A stretch of 64,000 nucleotides of DNA, taken from contig NZ_CP137636.1 in assembly GCF_036670015.1 (NCBI RefSeq), positions 412,501 to 476,500 of the forward strand, read 5' to 3'. This document shows, piece by piece, positions 29,017 through 37,572 of the stretch. Under the pieces are notes generated by a model. That model saw only the letters and a program-made list of their open reading frames with translations. It made no database searches and was not told where the DNA came from. Numbering within the stretch: position 1 is the stretch's first letter; every line of letters starts with the position of its first letter. Both the position numbers and the translations under genes were made by a program. Source of the DNA: Niallia sp. XMNu-256 (GTDB lineage Bacteria; Bacillota; Bacilli; Bacillales; Cytobacillaceae).

Positions 29017-30396
29017 ATGTCAAAAACATTACCTGTTCAAAAGAACGAATACATAGATGTTATATTTGAAGATTTAACTCATGATGGAGCCGGGGTTGCA
29101 AAGGTGGATGGGTATCCACTATTTGTGCCGAACGGTCTTCCAGGTGAAAAGGCTAAAGTGAAAGTGATAAAAGTAAATAAAGGGTACGGATTCGGGCGTC
29201 TTATGGAAATAACGGAGAAAAGCCCTTACCGTGTGGAACCAGAGTGCTCCATTTATAAAGAATGTGGGGGTTGTCAGCTCCAGCACTTGAGTTATAAAGG
29301 TCAATTAGTAGCTAAAGAAAAACAAGTGCGAGACGTTATGCAGCGAATTGGGAAACTGCCCAATGTTAAGATTCACCCCGTATTAGGAATGGAAGAACCT
29401 TGGCGTTATCGCAATAAATCTCAAGTACCGATCGGCGAGCATGAAGGTGGATTGATCGGTGGTTTTTATCAACAGCGCAGCCATCAAATCATTGATATGG
29501 AAACTTGTTTAATTCAGCAGGAAAAAAATGATGAGGTCGTCAAAAAGGTGAAGGAAATTTGTCGTACTTATGGAGTGCGGGCTTATGATGAGCAAAAACA
29601 TAAGGGAGAGCTTCGCCATATAATGGCCCGTTATGGCTTGAAAAGCGAGGAAGTCATGGTCGTTTTCATTACGCGAACAAATGAGTTAACGAATAAAAAG
29701 AAAATCATTGAGGCAATCGTTGAGTCAATTCCAAATGTGAAGTCAATTGTCCAAAACGTGAACCCGAAAAAGACGAATGTTATTTTTGGTAATGAAACTC
29801 AGGTTCTCTGGGGAGAAGAAGTGATTTACGATTCAATAGGGGACATTCGATTTGCGATTTCCGCAAGATCCTTTTATCAAGTCAATCCTGAACAAACAAA
29901 GGTCTTATATGACAAGGCGCTAGAATATGCAGGCTTAACAGGAGAGGAAACGGTCATTGATGCGTATTGTGGGATTGGAACGATTTCTCTTTTCCTTGCT
30001 CAAAAGGCAAAGAAAGTTTATGGAGTGGAAATTGTTCCCGAAGCGATTGAAGATGCGAGAAAAAATGCAGAGTTAAACGGCATTACAAATGCAGAGTTTT
30101 CTATTGGAGAAGCGGAAACAGTCATCCCCCAATGGTATGAAAAGGGTGTAGTCGCGGATGTACTTGTTGTAGATCCACCGCGTAAAGGCTGTGATGAGAA
30201 ATTGCTGCAAACCATTATTGACATGAAACCGAAAAAGGTCGTCTATGTTTCCTGTAATCCAGCTACTTTAGCCCGGGATTTACGGATTTTAGAGGATGGA
30301 GGGTACCAGACCGTAGAAATTCAGCCAGTGGATATGTTTCCGCAGACGATGCATGTGGAGTGTGTGGCGCAACTCATTTTAATAGAAGGCAACTAA
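29017..30396 (+). CDS. rlmCD: RlmCD, 23S rRNA (uracil-C5)-methyltransferase
   Basis: A 459-residue TrmA/RumA-family enzyme that makes m5U at positions 747 and 1939 of 23S rRNA (YefA in B. subtilis). It has an N-terminal TRAM domain, a 4Fe-4S site (C77, C83, C86, C164), the AdoMet motif [14 protein letters not shown] and the catalytic [11 protein letters not shown]. It ends in [11 protein letters not shown]; copies of this tail occur as relics elsewhere in the window. Start ATG after AAAGGAAG. Its terminator overlaps the stop. Confidence 0.93.
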   Translation: MSKTLPVQKNEYIDVIFEDLTHDGAGVAKVDGYPLFVPNGLPGEKAKVKVIKVNKGYGFGRLMEITEKSPYRVEPECSIYKECGGCQLQHLSYKGQLVAKEKQVRDVMQRIGKLPNVKIHPVLGMEEPWRYRNKSQVPIGEHEGGLIGGFYQQRSHQIIDMETCLIQQEKNDEVVKKVKEICRTYGVRAYDEQKHKGELRHIMARYGLKSEEVMVVFITRTNELTNKKKIIEAIVESIPNVKSIVQNVNPKKTNVIFGNETQVLWGEEVIYDSIGDIRFAISARSFYQVNPEQTKVLYDKALEYAGLTGEETVIDAYCGIGTISLFLAQKAKKVYGVEIVPEAIEDARKNAELNGITNAEFSIGEAETVIPQWYEKGVVADVLVVDPPRKGCDEKLLQTIIDMKPKKVVYVSCNPATLARDLRILEDGGYQTVEIQPVDMFPQTMHVECVAQLILIEGN

Positions 30397-30413
30397 CCCT
30401 TGTGGTTGTTGCC
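30388..30413 (+). terminator. Terminator of rlmCD
   Basis: GGCAACTAACC (30388-30398) pairs with GGTTGTTGCC (30404-30413), followed by TATTCTTGTTCTTG. The left arm includes the end of the coding region. Confidence 0.65.
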
Positions 30414-31045
30414 TATTCTTGTTCTTGTAAGGATTTACGAGGTTGTAATGAATACGAAGATTACCATCAACGCTACAGTTTACTTTATTCATAAATAGAG
30501 CAAGACTTGAGGAGTTAAATTTTCTTAGTATTGTAACTTCATTAGGTTTATGCCTAAATCAACTGCATAATCTCTCGCTCAATTTTTTCAAATTTCCAAT
30601 AATTCCCAATCTTAACTATTTCGAGTTGGACTACCTCCAGGTCTATTTGTTATCTATATTCAACAAGATTCTCGGGATATAATTTTGTCAATATACATAT
30701 CAAGTCAATCTTTCTTGAACGTAATCTGTTTACCTTTAAATCTTCTAGAATGAGTTTTATTGTTGTTCCTTCTCCTGAATAACACAGTGAACTGCACTCA
30801 ATTGTTGTTCCTACGCTACATGCTGAGATAAATAATCCATTGAAAATTCAAGTTCTTTTGGAGCTGAAGACATAATCCAGTTTTATACATATATCCTTCT
30901 AATCCGCTAAGACTCCCCAAAGTAAGGTAATGATTTCCATAGGAAAAGAAGATGACCAAATATATTGCTATTGCTATTTATTGCTTTGTTATTTGATAAA
31001 GATTTTGGACAAGCTATTAACAATTAGTGGGGCTTTATAGGTGTT
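30414..31045 (-). other. Gene-free stretch with possible decayed minus-strand coding sequence
   Basis: No intact frame. One minus-strand frame reads fairly protein-like (TIECSSLCYSGEGTTIK, then LILEDLKVNRLRSRKIDL and ILTKLYPENLVEYR) before a stop, then continues as VQLEIVKIGNYWKFEKIERE. This suggests a degraded gene of unknown identity. Confidence 0.25.
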
Positions 31046-31063
31046 AGAAAGGAGGAAAATTCG

Positions 31064-32497
31064 ATAAAAAAAGTTAAGGGAACGGCTATTGTTATTCTCA
31101 TTTTTTCTTTAATGTATATAACTATATTCGGCATCGTGATTTTTAAAGATAACCATCCTCAGGTTAATAGCACTTATAAGGAGCAGCATGGAGTGGAAAG
31201 ATTCTATGGAAATGAGGAGTCACAGGATCGTGTGATTCTACTGGAAGAAAAAATGTTTTCAGGTCTTGCACGTGTTAACTTAATAGAAAATGCACAGGAA
31301 TCTATTGATGTCTCCTATTATGCGATCCATAAAGGATACATTACTGATTTATTGTTAGGGATGATATTGGATGCGGCCGATCGTGGAGTAAAGGTAAGGA
31401 TTCTTTTGGATGGAATTTTCCATGGTCTTAGATTTAGTCTGAAAGACGTTCAATACGCCTTAATCAATCATCCAAATATCGAAATTAAATTTTATGAACC
31501 ATTAAATCCTTTACTGCCTTGGACATGGAATAATCGACTCCATGATAAATTACTTATTATCGATCATATGTATGCAATTATCGGCGGCAGAAATATCGGG
31601 AATCGTTATTTTATTCAAGAAGGTGAAAAATCCCCTACGAATGACCGAGATGTTCTAATCATTAATACGGATCCCAAGTTAAAGGAAGGCAGTGTTTTGT
31701 ATCAAATGGAAGACTACTTTAATCACGTCTGGGACCATCCCATTACAAAAGTTCCTTTTAAAGAGCTATCCACACACCAACAAAAGAAAGCAAAAGAAGC
31801 CAATCAACAATTAAAACAGAAACTAGGAAATTTGAGAAAAACGGATAAAAAATTATTTGCTAGTTATTATGATTGGGTAAAAATGTCCCTTCCTACTAAA
31901 AATATCACCTTTATTCATAATCCTATACAAAGATTTAATAAAGAACCTTGGGCTTGGTATGATTTAACGAATCTCATGAAGAATTCGAAAAAGTCCATAG
32001 TCATTCAAAGCCCTTATGTTATTCCAACGAAACCTATGCTTCCTTATATAGATACGTTACAAGTCTCTCCTGAAAAGATAACGATTTTAACGAACTCGTT
32101 AGCATCGACAGCAAATGTTATGGCCTATTCAGGACATATTAAACATATTAATGGGATGTCAAAAAAAGGTGTGAATGTATTGGAATATCAGGGGCCTGAC
32201 TCCCTACATGCTAAAACATTTATCTTTGATAATCAATTGAGTGCCATTGGAGCATTTAATATGGATTCTAGGTCGGCGTTTTTAAATACCGAGTCTATGG
32301 TCGTTATTGATAGCGTGGAATTTACCGAAATTCTCGAAAAAGAAATGAACCAGTATTTTAAAAAGAGCTTAAAGGTAGCAAAGGATGGGTCGTATATAGA
32401 AGACCCAAACTTAAAACCAGGTAAAGTAAGTTGGGTTAAATCATTCAGTATAAAAGGACTATCCTATATAACGGATTTATTCCAGCACTTATTATAA
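31064..32497 (+). CDS. Phospholipase D-family protein (cardiolipin synthase-like), possible AUA start
   Basis: A membrane-anchored PLD-superfamily protein with two HKD motifs: RLHDKLLIID...GGRNIGNRYF and SLHAKTFIFD...GAFNMDSRS. These carry out phosphodiester transfer, as in cardiolipin synthases, though the substrate here is unknown. The first ATG is at 31112, but it has no ribosome site and starts inside the membrane helix. The frame stays open upstream and AAAGGAGG (31048-31055) lies 8 bases before an in-frame ATA at 31064. That start gives 477 residues with a complete helix (KKVKGTAIVILIFSL onward). Either AUA is used, or ATG mutated to ATA and expression is weak. Confidence 0.8.
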   Translation: MKKVKGTAIVILIFSLMYITIFGIVIFKDNHPQVNSTYKEQHGVERFYGNEESQDRVILLEEKMFSGLARVNLIENAQESIDVSYYAIHKGYITDLLLGMILDAADRGVKVRILLDGIFHGLRFSLKDVQYALINHPNIEIKFYEPLNPLLPWTWNNRLHDKLLIIDHMYAIIGGRNIGNRYFIQEGEKSPTNDRDVLIINTDPKLKEGSVLYQMEDYFNHVWDHPITKVPFKELSTHQQKKAKEANQQLKQKLGNLRKTDKKLFASYYDWVKMSLPTKNITFIHNPIQRFNKEPWAWYDLTNLMKNSKKSIVIQSPYVIPTKPMLPYIDTLQVSPEKITILTNSLASTANVMAYSGHIKHINGMSKKGVNVLEYQGPDSLHAKTFIFDNQLSAIGAFNMDSRSAFLNTESMVVIDSVEFTEILEKEMNQYFKKSLKVAKDGSYIEDPNLKPGKVSWVKSFSIKGLSYITDLFQHLL

Positions 32498-32635
32498 GGC
32501 TCTACTCAATAAACTCAGATAGCTATAGATAAATTGGATGAAAAAACACCAAACTTATCGAATACAGCCTTTAAAAAAGATTGATTGATAGTTGAGGTGG
32601 AATTTTCCAAGTTATTGACAAGTTCCCCAAAAAAG

Positions 32636-32667
32636 GCTGACATTCTAATTAGAATGTCAGCTTTTTT
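32636..32667 (+). terminator. Terminator downstream of the PLD gene
   Basis: A perfect 26-bp palindrome with half GCTGACATTCTAA (32636-32648), then TTTTTT. It is 140 bp past the PLD stop, with nothing coding between. Confidence 0.88.
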
Positions 32668-33340
32668 ATTTGGGAAGTTATGTACTTAACTAACCTGTCC
32701 GGTTTAGTTTATGGGTAGACATTCACAAACTAATTTTTATTAGTGGTTTTCTGTTCCGCAAAGAACGGATCATTTTTTCCGAATTGACTGGCCCGAAACT
32801 TCGCACATTTGGCTCAATTTATCTGCATTATTCAATAATAAGTAATTAAAAAATAGCATTAGTAGGTAAAACCCAATGCTATATTTCTACTTCTAAATCA
32901 CTACGGTAAATTGTATTAGTAAATACAACTTTTTCAGGGATTCCACTGCTCTTTTTGTGGTTAATCTTCCGACAAGGTATAGCAAACTTCGGGTCGTGCC
33001 AGGCCAGGCACCCAAAATAATTTCTTAAAAACACGAGGGCTTGCACCATGGATAAATAGACTAAGAAACTAGGCTAACGAAAAAACGTTATAGATATATT
33101 GGAATTTTTATACTTCTAGATATTTAAGAAAAGCAAAGAACCGAATTTTCAGTTTATTGCTTTCCTTTTTTCTATTTCAAATTAATTTTTGTTCTTCTTA
33201 TTATATTAAAATAAAAAGTTTATATTTTTTATGCAGAAATTGTTAACTCTTTGTGAATGGTAGGTGATGGTAATTCGGTTTTAAAATCTAATAACGTTGA
33301 GATAATAGGATTCCTAATATTAATATTTATAAAATAGATA
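32668..33340. other. AT-rich gene-free stretch
   Basis: No coding frame or known RNA seen. It contains the first copy of the GGGTCGT repeat (32988-33013) and a weak hairpin near 33131-33175 (AAAAGCAA with TTGCTTTC). Confidence 0.4.
32988..33013 (+). repeat. Dispersed GGGTCGT repeat, copy 1
   Basis: CTTCGGGTCGTGCCAGGC followed by CAGGCACCC: the inner CAGGC is duplicated compared with other copies. Confidence 0.7.
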
Positions 33341-33400
33341 AGTTTTGAATTTGTTTATCGATAAAATAAACTTTATATTAGAATAATATTTATTTATACT
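33341..33400 (+). promoter_or_regulatory. Promoter region shared with the sulfur operon (copy X)
   Basis: AAAATAGATAAGT, 13 unrelated bases, ATCGATAAAATAA, then TTTATATTAGAATAATA and TATACT (33395-33400). The same parts, same order and same 13-base gap recur at 59351-59425. -35 TTATAT (33373-33378) and -10 are 16 bp apart in both. It lies upstream of the MKRRSF frame and the ccdA-like gene. Confidence 0.65.
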
Positions 33401-33427
33401 TTAATAGTAATAAAAATATACATAGTG

Positions 33428-33477
33428 ATATTCAACTACTTCTCTAATCTGGAGAATATTTGTGAAAAGTTGAATAT
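33428..33477 (+). other. Inverted repeat in the leader of the ccdA-like locus
   Basis: ATATTCAACT (33428-33437) and AGTTGAATAT (33468-33477) pair perfectly around a smaller TCTC/GAGA stem. It lies just after the predicted transcription start, so it could fold in the 5' leader RNA. Confidence 0.45.
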
Positions 33478-33532
33478 TGTATTTTAACTCTTGTTTTTCC
33501 ACTAATAGAGATGGCAGAAAGGAAGTGCAAGA

Positions 33533-33625
33533 ATGAAGCGTAGATCATTCGTAACTACTCAGCCATACCCTTGATTTAGGAGTTTGTTAGGCAATATTTT
33601 GCTTTATTTGTTTTTGTTTCAGTAA
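33533..33625 (+). pseudogene. Short frame with strong ribosome site, interrupted by TGA
   Basis: AAAGGAAG is followed 7 bases later by ATG and the reading MKRRSFVTTQPYP, then TGA (33572-33574). The same frame continues FRSLLGNILLYLFLFQ to TAA at 33623-33625. A second frame after it is Cys/His-rich (TCAHTTASCGDVCHTTQ). The pieces look like a damaged gene ahead of the ccdA-like gene. No family recognised. Confidence 0.3.
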
Positions 33626-33802
33626 AGACTTGTGCACATACCACTGCATCTTGTGGTGATGTTTGTCATACAACACAATAACAAAGCAGCTAAACACGCT
33701 TCTTGGTCAGATTTCTTTAGCTATCTGGTATCTTCATGGGGTGCCTGAGTAGTTACAAAAAGTGTTTTAATATTTTACAGATTGATAGATAGGAGGGTAA
33801 AT

Positions 33803-34549
33803 ATGGAAGGATTATCTCTGCTTTTAACATTTGGTGTCGGGGCTGTAGCATTTTGTTCACCCTGAGTATTGGCAATGTTCCCTGCGCTATTTGGATTTTT
33901 AAGTGGGGAAGTAGCTGGTTCAGCTACTGATCTTCGTTCAATAAGAAAGAAGTTTTGGAAGAATGCAGTTTTCTTTGTATTAGGATTTTCGATTATTATG
34001 GTGGTATTGGGGGTTATTGCCTCCTTTATCGGGGAAGCAGTTTCATCTGTTGTAGGAACAGTAAAGGTGATTTCGGGTATAATTCTATTATTCTTAGGAT
34101 TACATCAAATGCGATTATTTCATCTTAAATTTTTACCGAAGTTCACAAAGCTTGAAACAGCAGTTGCAAATCAAGTTGGAGCTGTGAAGCCTGGTTATCT
34201 ACGTTCTTTCGTAGCTGGTTTAGTTATTGCTCCTGGTTGGGGTCAAATCTTTTTAGGAAGTGTCCTGCTTGTTGTTGCAGTGAATGGGAATCTTGTTCTA
34301 AACATTTTACACATGATTGCCTATTCGTTAGGGTTTAGCCTTATGTTCTTTATTACGTTTATTTTTGGAGAACCTTTACGTCGTCTCTATCAGAAGTTAG
34401 GAGATAAAGCTAAGAGAATGGAACAATTCGGTGGGGCGATGATTGTCTTTGTAGCATTGTTAATGATTAGTGGAAAACTAAACTGGATTACTGATTTAGC
34501 AAATTGGAAGGGCGGCCTTCTTGTTCGCAATTTCATAGACCTTTTTTAG
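33803..34549 (+). pseudogene. CcdA/DsbD-family membrane protein with in-frame TGA at the catalytic cysteine
   Basis: A good ribosome site (AGGAGGG) and ATG at 33803 open a frame reading MEGLSLLLTFGVGAVAFCSP, then TGA (33863-33865, codon 21), then VLAMFPALFGFLSG and a further 226 intact residues with about six membrane helices. CcdA proteins carry thiol electrons across the membrane using a cysteine in a SPC(C/V)LPLFP motif; the TGA sits exactly at that cysteine and makes a C18-S-P-x21 pattern. The second CcdA cysteine (family GWTPC) is a glycine here (IAPGWGQ). There is no other stop. It could be a nonsense-mutated gene (TGT/TGC to TGA) or a selenocysteine codon; no convincing SECIS hairpin is se­en. 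TTG 33869 is an unlikely restart. Confidence 0.7.
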
Positions 34550-34593
34550 TTAGAGGTGAACAAAGCTACATCAATAAATTCATTATCTACAAT

Positions 34594-34641
34594 CAGCACA
34601 CCAGACATGTGGAGTGTGTGGCGAAACTAATTTTAAACTAA
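34594..34641 (+). pseudogene. Relic of a rumA/rlmCD-type 3' end (relic 1)
   Basis: Frame reads QHTRHVECVAKLILN then TAA, matching the rlmCD tail [14 protein letters not shown]. Nothing upstream continues it. It is followed by a terminator-like hairpin (GAGCTTGTTTC with GAAACGGCTC, then TTTTT, about 34649-34680) and a GGGTCGT repeat. Confidence 0.7.
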
Positions 34642-34713
34642 TTGAGGGGAGCTTGTTTCTTAGCTGAAACGGCTCTTTTTATTTAGTTAGTTTTTGGACA
34701 AAATACAGCAAAC

Positions 34714-34734
34714 TTCGGGTCGTGCCAGGCACCC
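34714..34734 (+). repeat. Dispersed GGGTCGT repeat, copy 2
   Basis: TTCGGGTCGTGCCAGGCACC; part of a block of about 130 bp repeated at 35393-35524. Confidence 0.75.
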
Positions 34735-34745
34735 ATAATAAAGCC

Positions 34746-34787
34746 TAACCCTCGTTTCTCTATTTTGAATTAGAGGGTCGAGGGTTA
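34746..34787. terminator. Terminator at the gloA 3' side
   Basis: TAACCCTCG (34746-34754) pairs with CGAGGGTTA (34779-34787), with a smaller inner stem. T-rich on the plus side, moderately so on the minus side. Confidence 0.55.
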
Positions 34788-34822
34788 AATCTTTTTACAA
34801 ACTTTTTTGTATGTAGAACGTT

Positions 34823-35203
34823 TTATTTCTTACGCTTTACTTCGATTCTATAGCCATCAGGGTCAGTAACAAAGAAGTAAGAAGGTGTTCCACCTGAAAG
34901 TCCTCTCAATTCACCTGTTTCATAAGGAGAAGCTTTACAAATTTTATGCATTTCTTCTAAATCATCTACTGTTACGCCTAAATGACTGAAACCATTTCCT
35001 ATAACATATGGTTCTGCATCATAATTGTAAGTAAGTTCTATTTGTACTGAAGAACCCGGTGAATTTAGATAGATTAAATCAAATTTATCTTCAGGGAATT
35101 CTCTGCGACTGGCTACTTCAAAATCAAAAAGCTTAGTATAAAAATCTAAAGTAGCATCAATGTCTCTAACACGTAAACAAATTTCAACAAGCACTTGGTT
35201 CAT
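34823..35203 (-). CDS. VOC/glyoxalase I-family protein (GloA-like)
   Basis: A 126-residue vicinal oxygen chelate protein made of two beta-alpha-beta-beta-beta modules. CLRVRDIDATLDFYTKLFDFE is the first, and FSHLGVTVDDLEEMHK...FFVTDPDGYRIEV the second. The metal-binding pattern resembles glyoxalase I (lactoylglutathione lyase), which detoxifies methylglyoxal, but substrate cannot be fixed from sequence. The ATG at 35203 is chosen for CGGAGGA upstream; the frame before it has no site. It is a single gene. Confidence 0.8.
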   Translation of the reverse strand: MNQVLVEICLRVRDIDATLDFYTKLFDFEVASRREFPEDKFDLIYLNSPGSSVQIELTYNYDAEPYVIGNGFSHLGVTVDDLEEMHKICKASPYETGELRGLSGGTPSYFFVTDPDGYRIEVKRKK

Positions 35204-35263
35204 TTTATCATCCTCCGTAACTTTATTTGATTTTATCTTATCATAGATACTATATAAGTACAT

Positions 35264-35392
35264 TTGATACGATTGATTAACGTTAATTGTTGTTTAAATG
35301 ATTGTTAATGATTTAAAAACAGTATCTTAATTCCGACATACATTATAAGTATCTCGCATTATTAGAAAATGATACGACGTTAGGAGCAGTTC
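35264..35392. other. Upstream region of gloA-like gene
   Basis: AT-rich, no gene. ATTAACGTTAAT (35275-35286) is a 12-bp palindrome about 75 bp upstream of the gloA-like start and could be an operator. Confidence 0.3.
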
Positions 35393-35436
35393 ATTCAAGT
35401 AGAATATCTGGCAAAATTAATTTTATACTATAATGA
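35393..35436 (+). pseudogene. Relic of a rumA/rlmCD-type 3' end (relic 2)
   Basis: Frame reads IQVEYLAKLILYYN, a diverged version of [10 protein letters not shown]. The following hairpin (GAGTTTGTTTC with GAAACGACTC, then a T-run) and GGGTCGT repeat copy the layout of relic 1. Confidence 0.55.
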
Positions 35437-35500
35437 AGGGAGTTTGTTTCTTAATTGAAACGACTCTTTTTTTAGTTAGTTTTCGACAAAAAATAGCACA

Positions 35501-35524
35501 CTCCGGGTCGTGCCAGGCACCCCC
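35501..35524 (+). repeat. Dispersed GGGTCGT repeat, copy 3
   Basis: CTCCGGGTCGTGCCAGGCAC followed by CCCC. Confidence 0.75.
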
Positions 35525-35574
35525 AAAAAAAAGAAATAATTTTATACCAAATTCTCACTAACTCCTCTAAAAAA

Positions 35575-35626
35575 CATGCAATTGGGGGTGAATTGATATC
35601 AATTCACCCCCAATTGGGTGTTTTTT
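35575..35626. terminator. Very long perfect palindrome with T-run
   Basis: A 38-bp perfect palindrome (35579-35616, half CAATTGGGGGTGAATTGAT) within ACATG...GTGTTTTTT. It is a strong terminator or cruciform-forming site just ahead of the HTH gene. Confidence 0.75.
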
Positions 35627-35735
35627 AAGCGATTTCCGCGATATTTGGTAATTGTACAAAATTCGGCTCCTTCTATACATTTGGAATAGAACGTGCGGGA
35701 AATGAATTCCCGACTTTGACAAAAGGAGCTTCCCA

Positions 35736-36655
35736 ATGGAAAAACTAAACTATGAAATAATTAAACAATATCAATCTTTTACATCTATTGACGAAATGGA
35801 TCTAGCGGTTCGTGGGTTCTTATATAAATTCAAATCATCTCTATCAGAGGGAGTAATCAAAGTGTTGAATTTTCTGTGGAGATATTCAGTGAAAGTGGTT
35901 GGGGTGTCATTTGCGAAATATGATACCATTGCAAACGAAATCAGTTTGAGCCGCAGAACGGTCATTCGTGCGGTGAAGCTTTTAGAGGAACTTTTATTTC
36001 TTAAAAAGATTCCTACCGCACGCATGAATGGAAAGCAAGGAGTGAATCTCTTAGTGATCCAGCCTTTTGAATCGATTGACTCCTTTTACAACCTGTGTCA
36101 CCCCAGGATGTCACTCTACCTGTCACTCCTAATAAAGCAGAGAATAAGCAAAGCTCACTCTGTGAGATTAATAAACAAAACCGTATTGACGTAATAAGGT
36201 CTCAAAATCATCAAGAGTCCATGGAAACTACTCATTCTCCAAAAACACATGCAGAGGAGAAACAGAACAAAAATGTAGAAGAGCAAACTAACGCTACTCA
36301 GAACCGTCAAACTCAACTTCATGAAACAGCATGGCATGAACTAGACTCAAGTTTCTTACCAGATTATGTTCATGAAGATTTTATAAAAGCAGCTAAGCCT
36401 TTCTTGCCCATTGACGACATCTATAACCTTTGGTCCAAAGTTCATCTTGCTTGTCAAAAATTAAACCTGTCGATCCCTTTAGATGATGTGATCGAATCTA
36501 TTATCACGGACTTTAAACAAACCATTTTCAAGTACAAGAAAGGGAAAATTCATACAACCTTTGAAGGGTACTTTTACAGGGTCGTGTATAGCAGACTTTG
36601 GCATGTGAAAAAAACTGAACATATCCAGCATTGGTACAACAATCTTTTAAGCTAA
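35736..36655 (+). pseudogene. Helix-turn-helix protein, split by a frameshift
   Basis: The first frame (35736-36194) begins MEKLNYEIIKQYQSFTSIDE and holds a winged-HTH region (YDTIANEISLSRRTVIRAVK, about 65-85). After about codon 118 it stops resembling the family. The family continuation is in another frame from about 36090 (SPQDVTLPVTPNKAENKQSS, then LDSSFLPDYVHEDFIKAAKPF) to 36655. Joined, the two give a protein of about 300 residues, the length of a multicopy HTH family of Bacillus chromosomes and plasmids. The role is unknown. The shift lies near TGTGTCACCCC (36090-36104). Ribosome site AAAAGGAG is normal. Confidence 0.8.
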
Positions 36656-36906
36656 TATTTTGGCATGCAATTTTTCTCAACAATACTAGTACCTAAAGTG
36701 TTAAAAAGTAGACACTCTTTAAAAAGAGCTCCTTTTAATCGGTAAATAGCAATATTTTTATAAAAATAGACACCAAAGTTCAATTTTGCCCTCTTTTATT
36801 AAAAGGATATTTTCGTATAGATTGTTGCTTTCTTAACCATACTATGTCAAGAAGTTCATAAAAAAAGACCTTAATTAAAAGGTCGATATTTTTTATAATT
36901 TGTTTC
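36656..36906 (-). terminator. Gap with terminator of the CPBP protease gene
   Basis: The AT-rich gap holds GACCTT (36867-36872) pairing with AAGGTC (36879-36884). On the minus strand TTTTTTTAT follows, so it ends the CPBP gene. Nothing else seen. Confidence 0.7.
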
Positions 36907-37572
36907 TTATTGTAACAATGCCCCTAGAAAGACAAAGGCATTTACAAATGAATGAGTTATGATTGAAACGATTATTCTCTTCGTTTTAACATATACAAAT
37001 GATAAAACGAATCCCGTTGCAATGTAGGATAATAAGTGTTTAAAATCCATATGCGGAACAGCAAAGGCAATTGAAGATACCAAACTTGCAATAAAGAAGT
37101 TGGTCTTCGTGTATAGTGTACCAAAAATAATTTTCCTACACATAACTTCTTCAAAAAGGGGTGCAAAAATAATAGTGGTTACTAAGTTAATTAACAACAT
37201 AATGGGACTTAAAGTGTCTAAAATATCAGTTTTTGATTGACTACGTTCAGATACAGGATTTGTATTGAATATATAAGTTTCGATTAATCCAACTATTATT
37301 TGAGCGACTATTATCATAAAAAAACCTATTATAATCCACTTTATAGACTTTTTAAACGGAAGAGCATCCTTTGATACTCCCTTTTTTATATCAGGATTTA
37401 ATAGAAATAAAATAATAATCGTAGTTAGAATTGAACCTATCAATTTACCATATAAGAAAGCATTTTCTTTTGGAATACCGAATCCGTTTATCAATATGGG
37501 AGCAACTACATACAAAACTGAAAAAACAAAACAAATATAAGTCATCAACACTCCCCAATATCTTTTAGACAT
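36907..37572 (-). CDS. CPBP-family intramembrane metalloprotease (CAAX/bacteriocin-processing type)
   Basis: A 221-residue protein with about seven membrane helices. The three CPBP (ABI) motifs are present: FEEVMCRKIIFG (EExxxR, about 144), FAVPHMDFKH (about 174) and ITHSFVNA near the end. Members are intramembrane glutamic-type endopeptidases, some tied to bacteriocin self-immunity or prenylprotein processing; no bacteriocin gene is visible here. The ATG follows ATAGGAGG. Base composition is AT-richer than the backbone genes, which fits a transferred gene. Confidence 0.85.
   Translation of the reverse strand: MSKRYWGVLMTYICFVFSVLYVVAPILINGFGIPKENAFLYGKLIGSILTTIIILFLLNPDIKKGVSKDALPFKKSIKWIIIGFFMIIVAQIIVGLIETYIFNTNPVSERSQSKTDILDTLSPIMLLINLVTTIIFAPLFEEVMCRKIIFGTLYTKTNFFIASLVSSIAFAVPHMDFKHLLSYIATGFVLSFVYVKTKRIIVSIITHSFVNAFVFLGALLQ

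Noticed and set aside
33863-33865. Definite selenocysteine call
   Set aside because: Position is suggestive but no clear SECIS element and no sel genes in the window; the other CcdA cysteine is also gone, so nonsense mutation is at least as likely.
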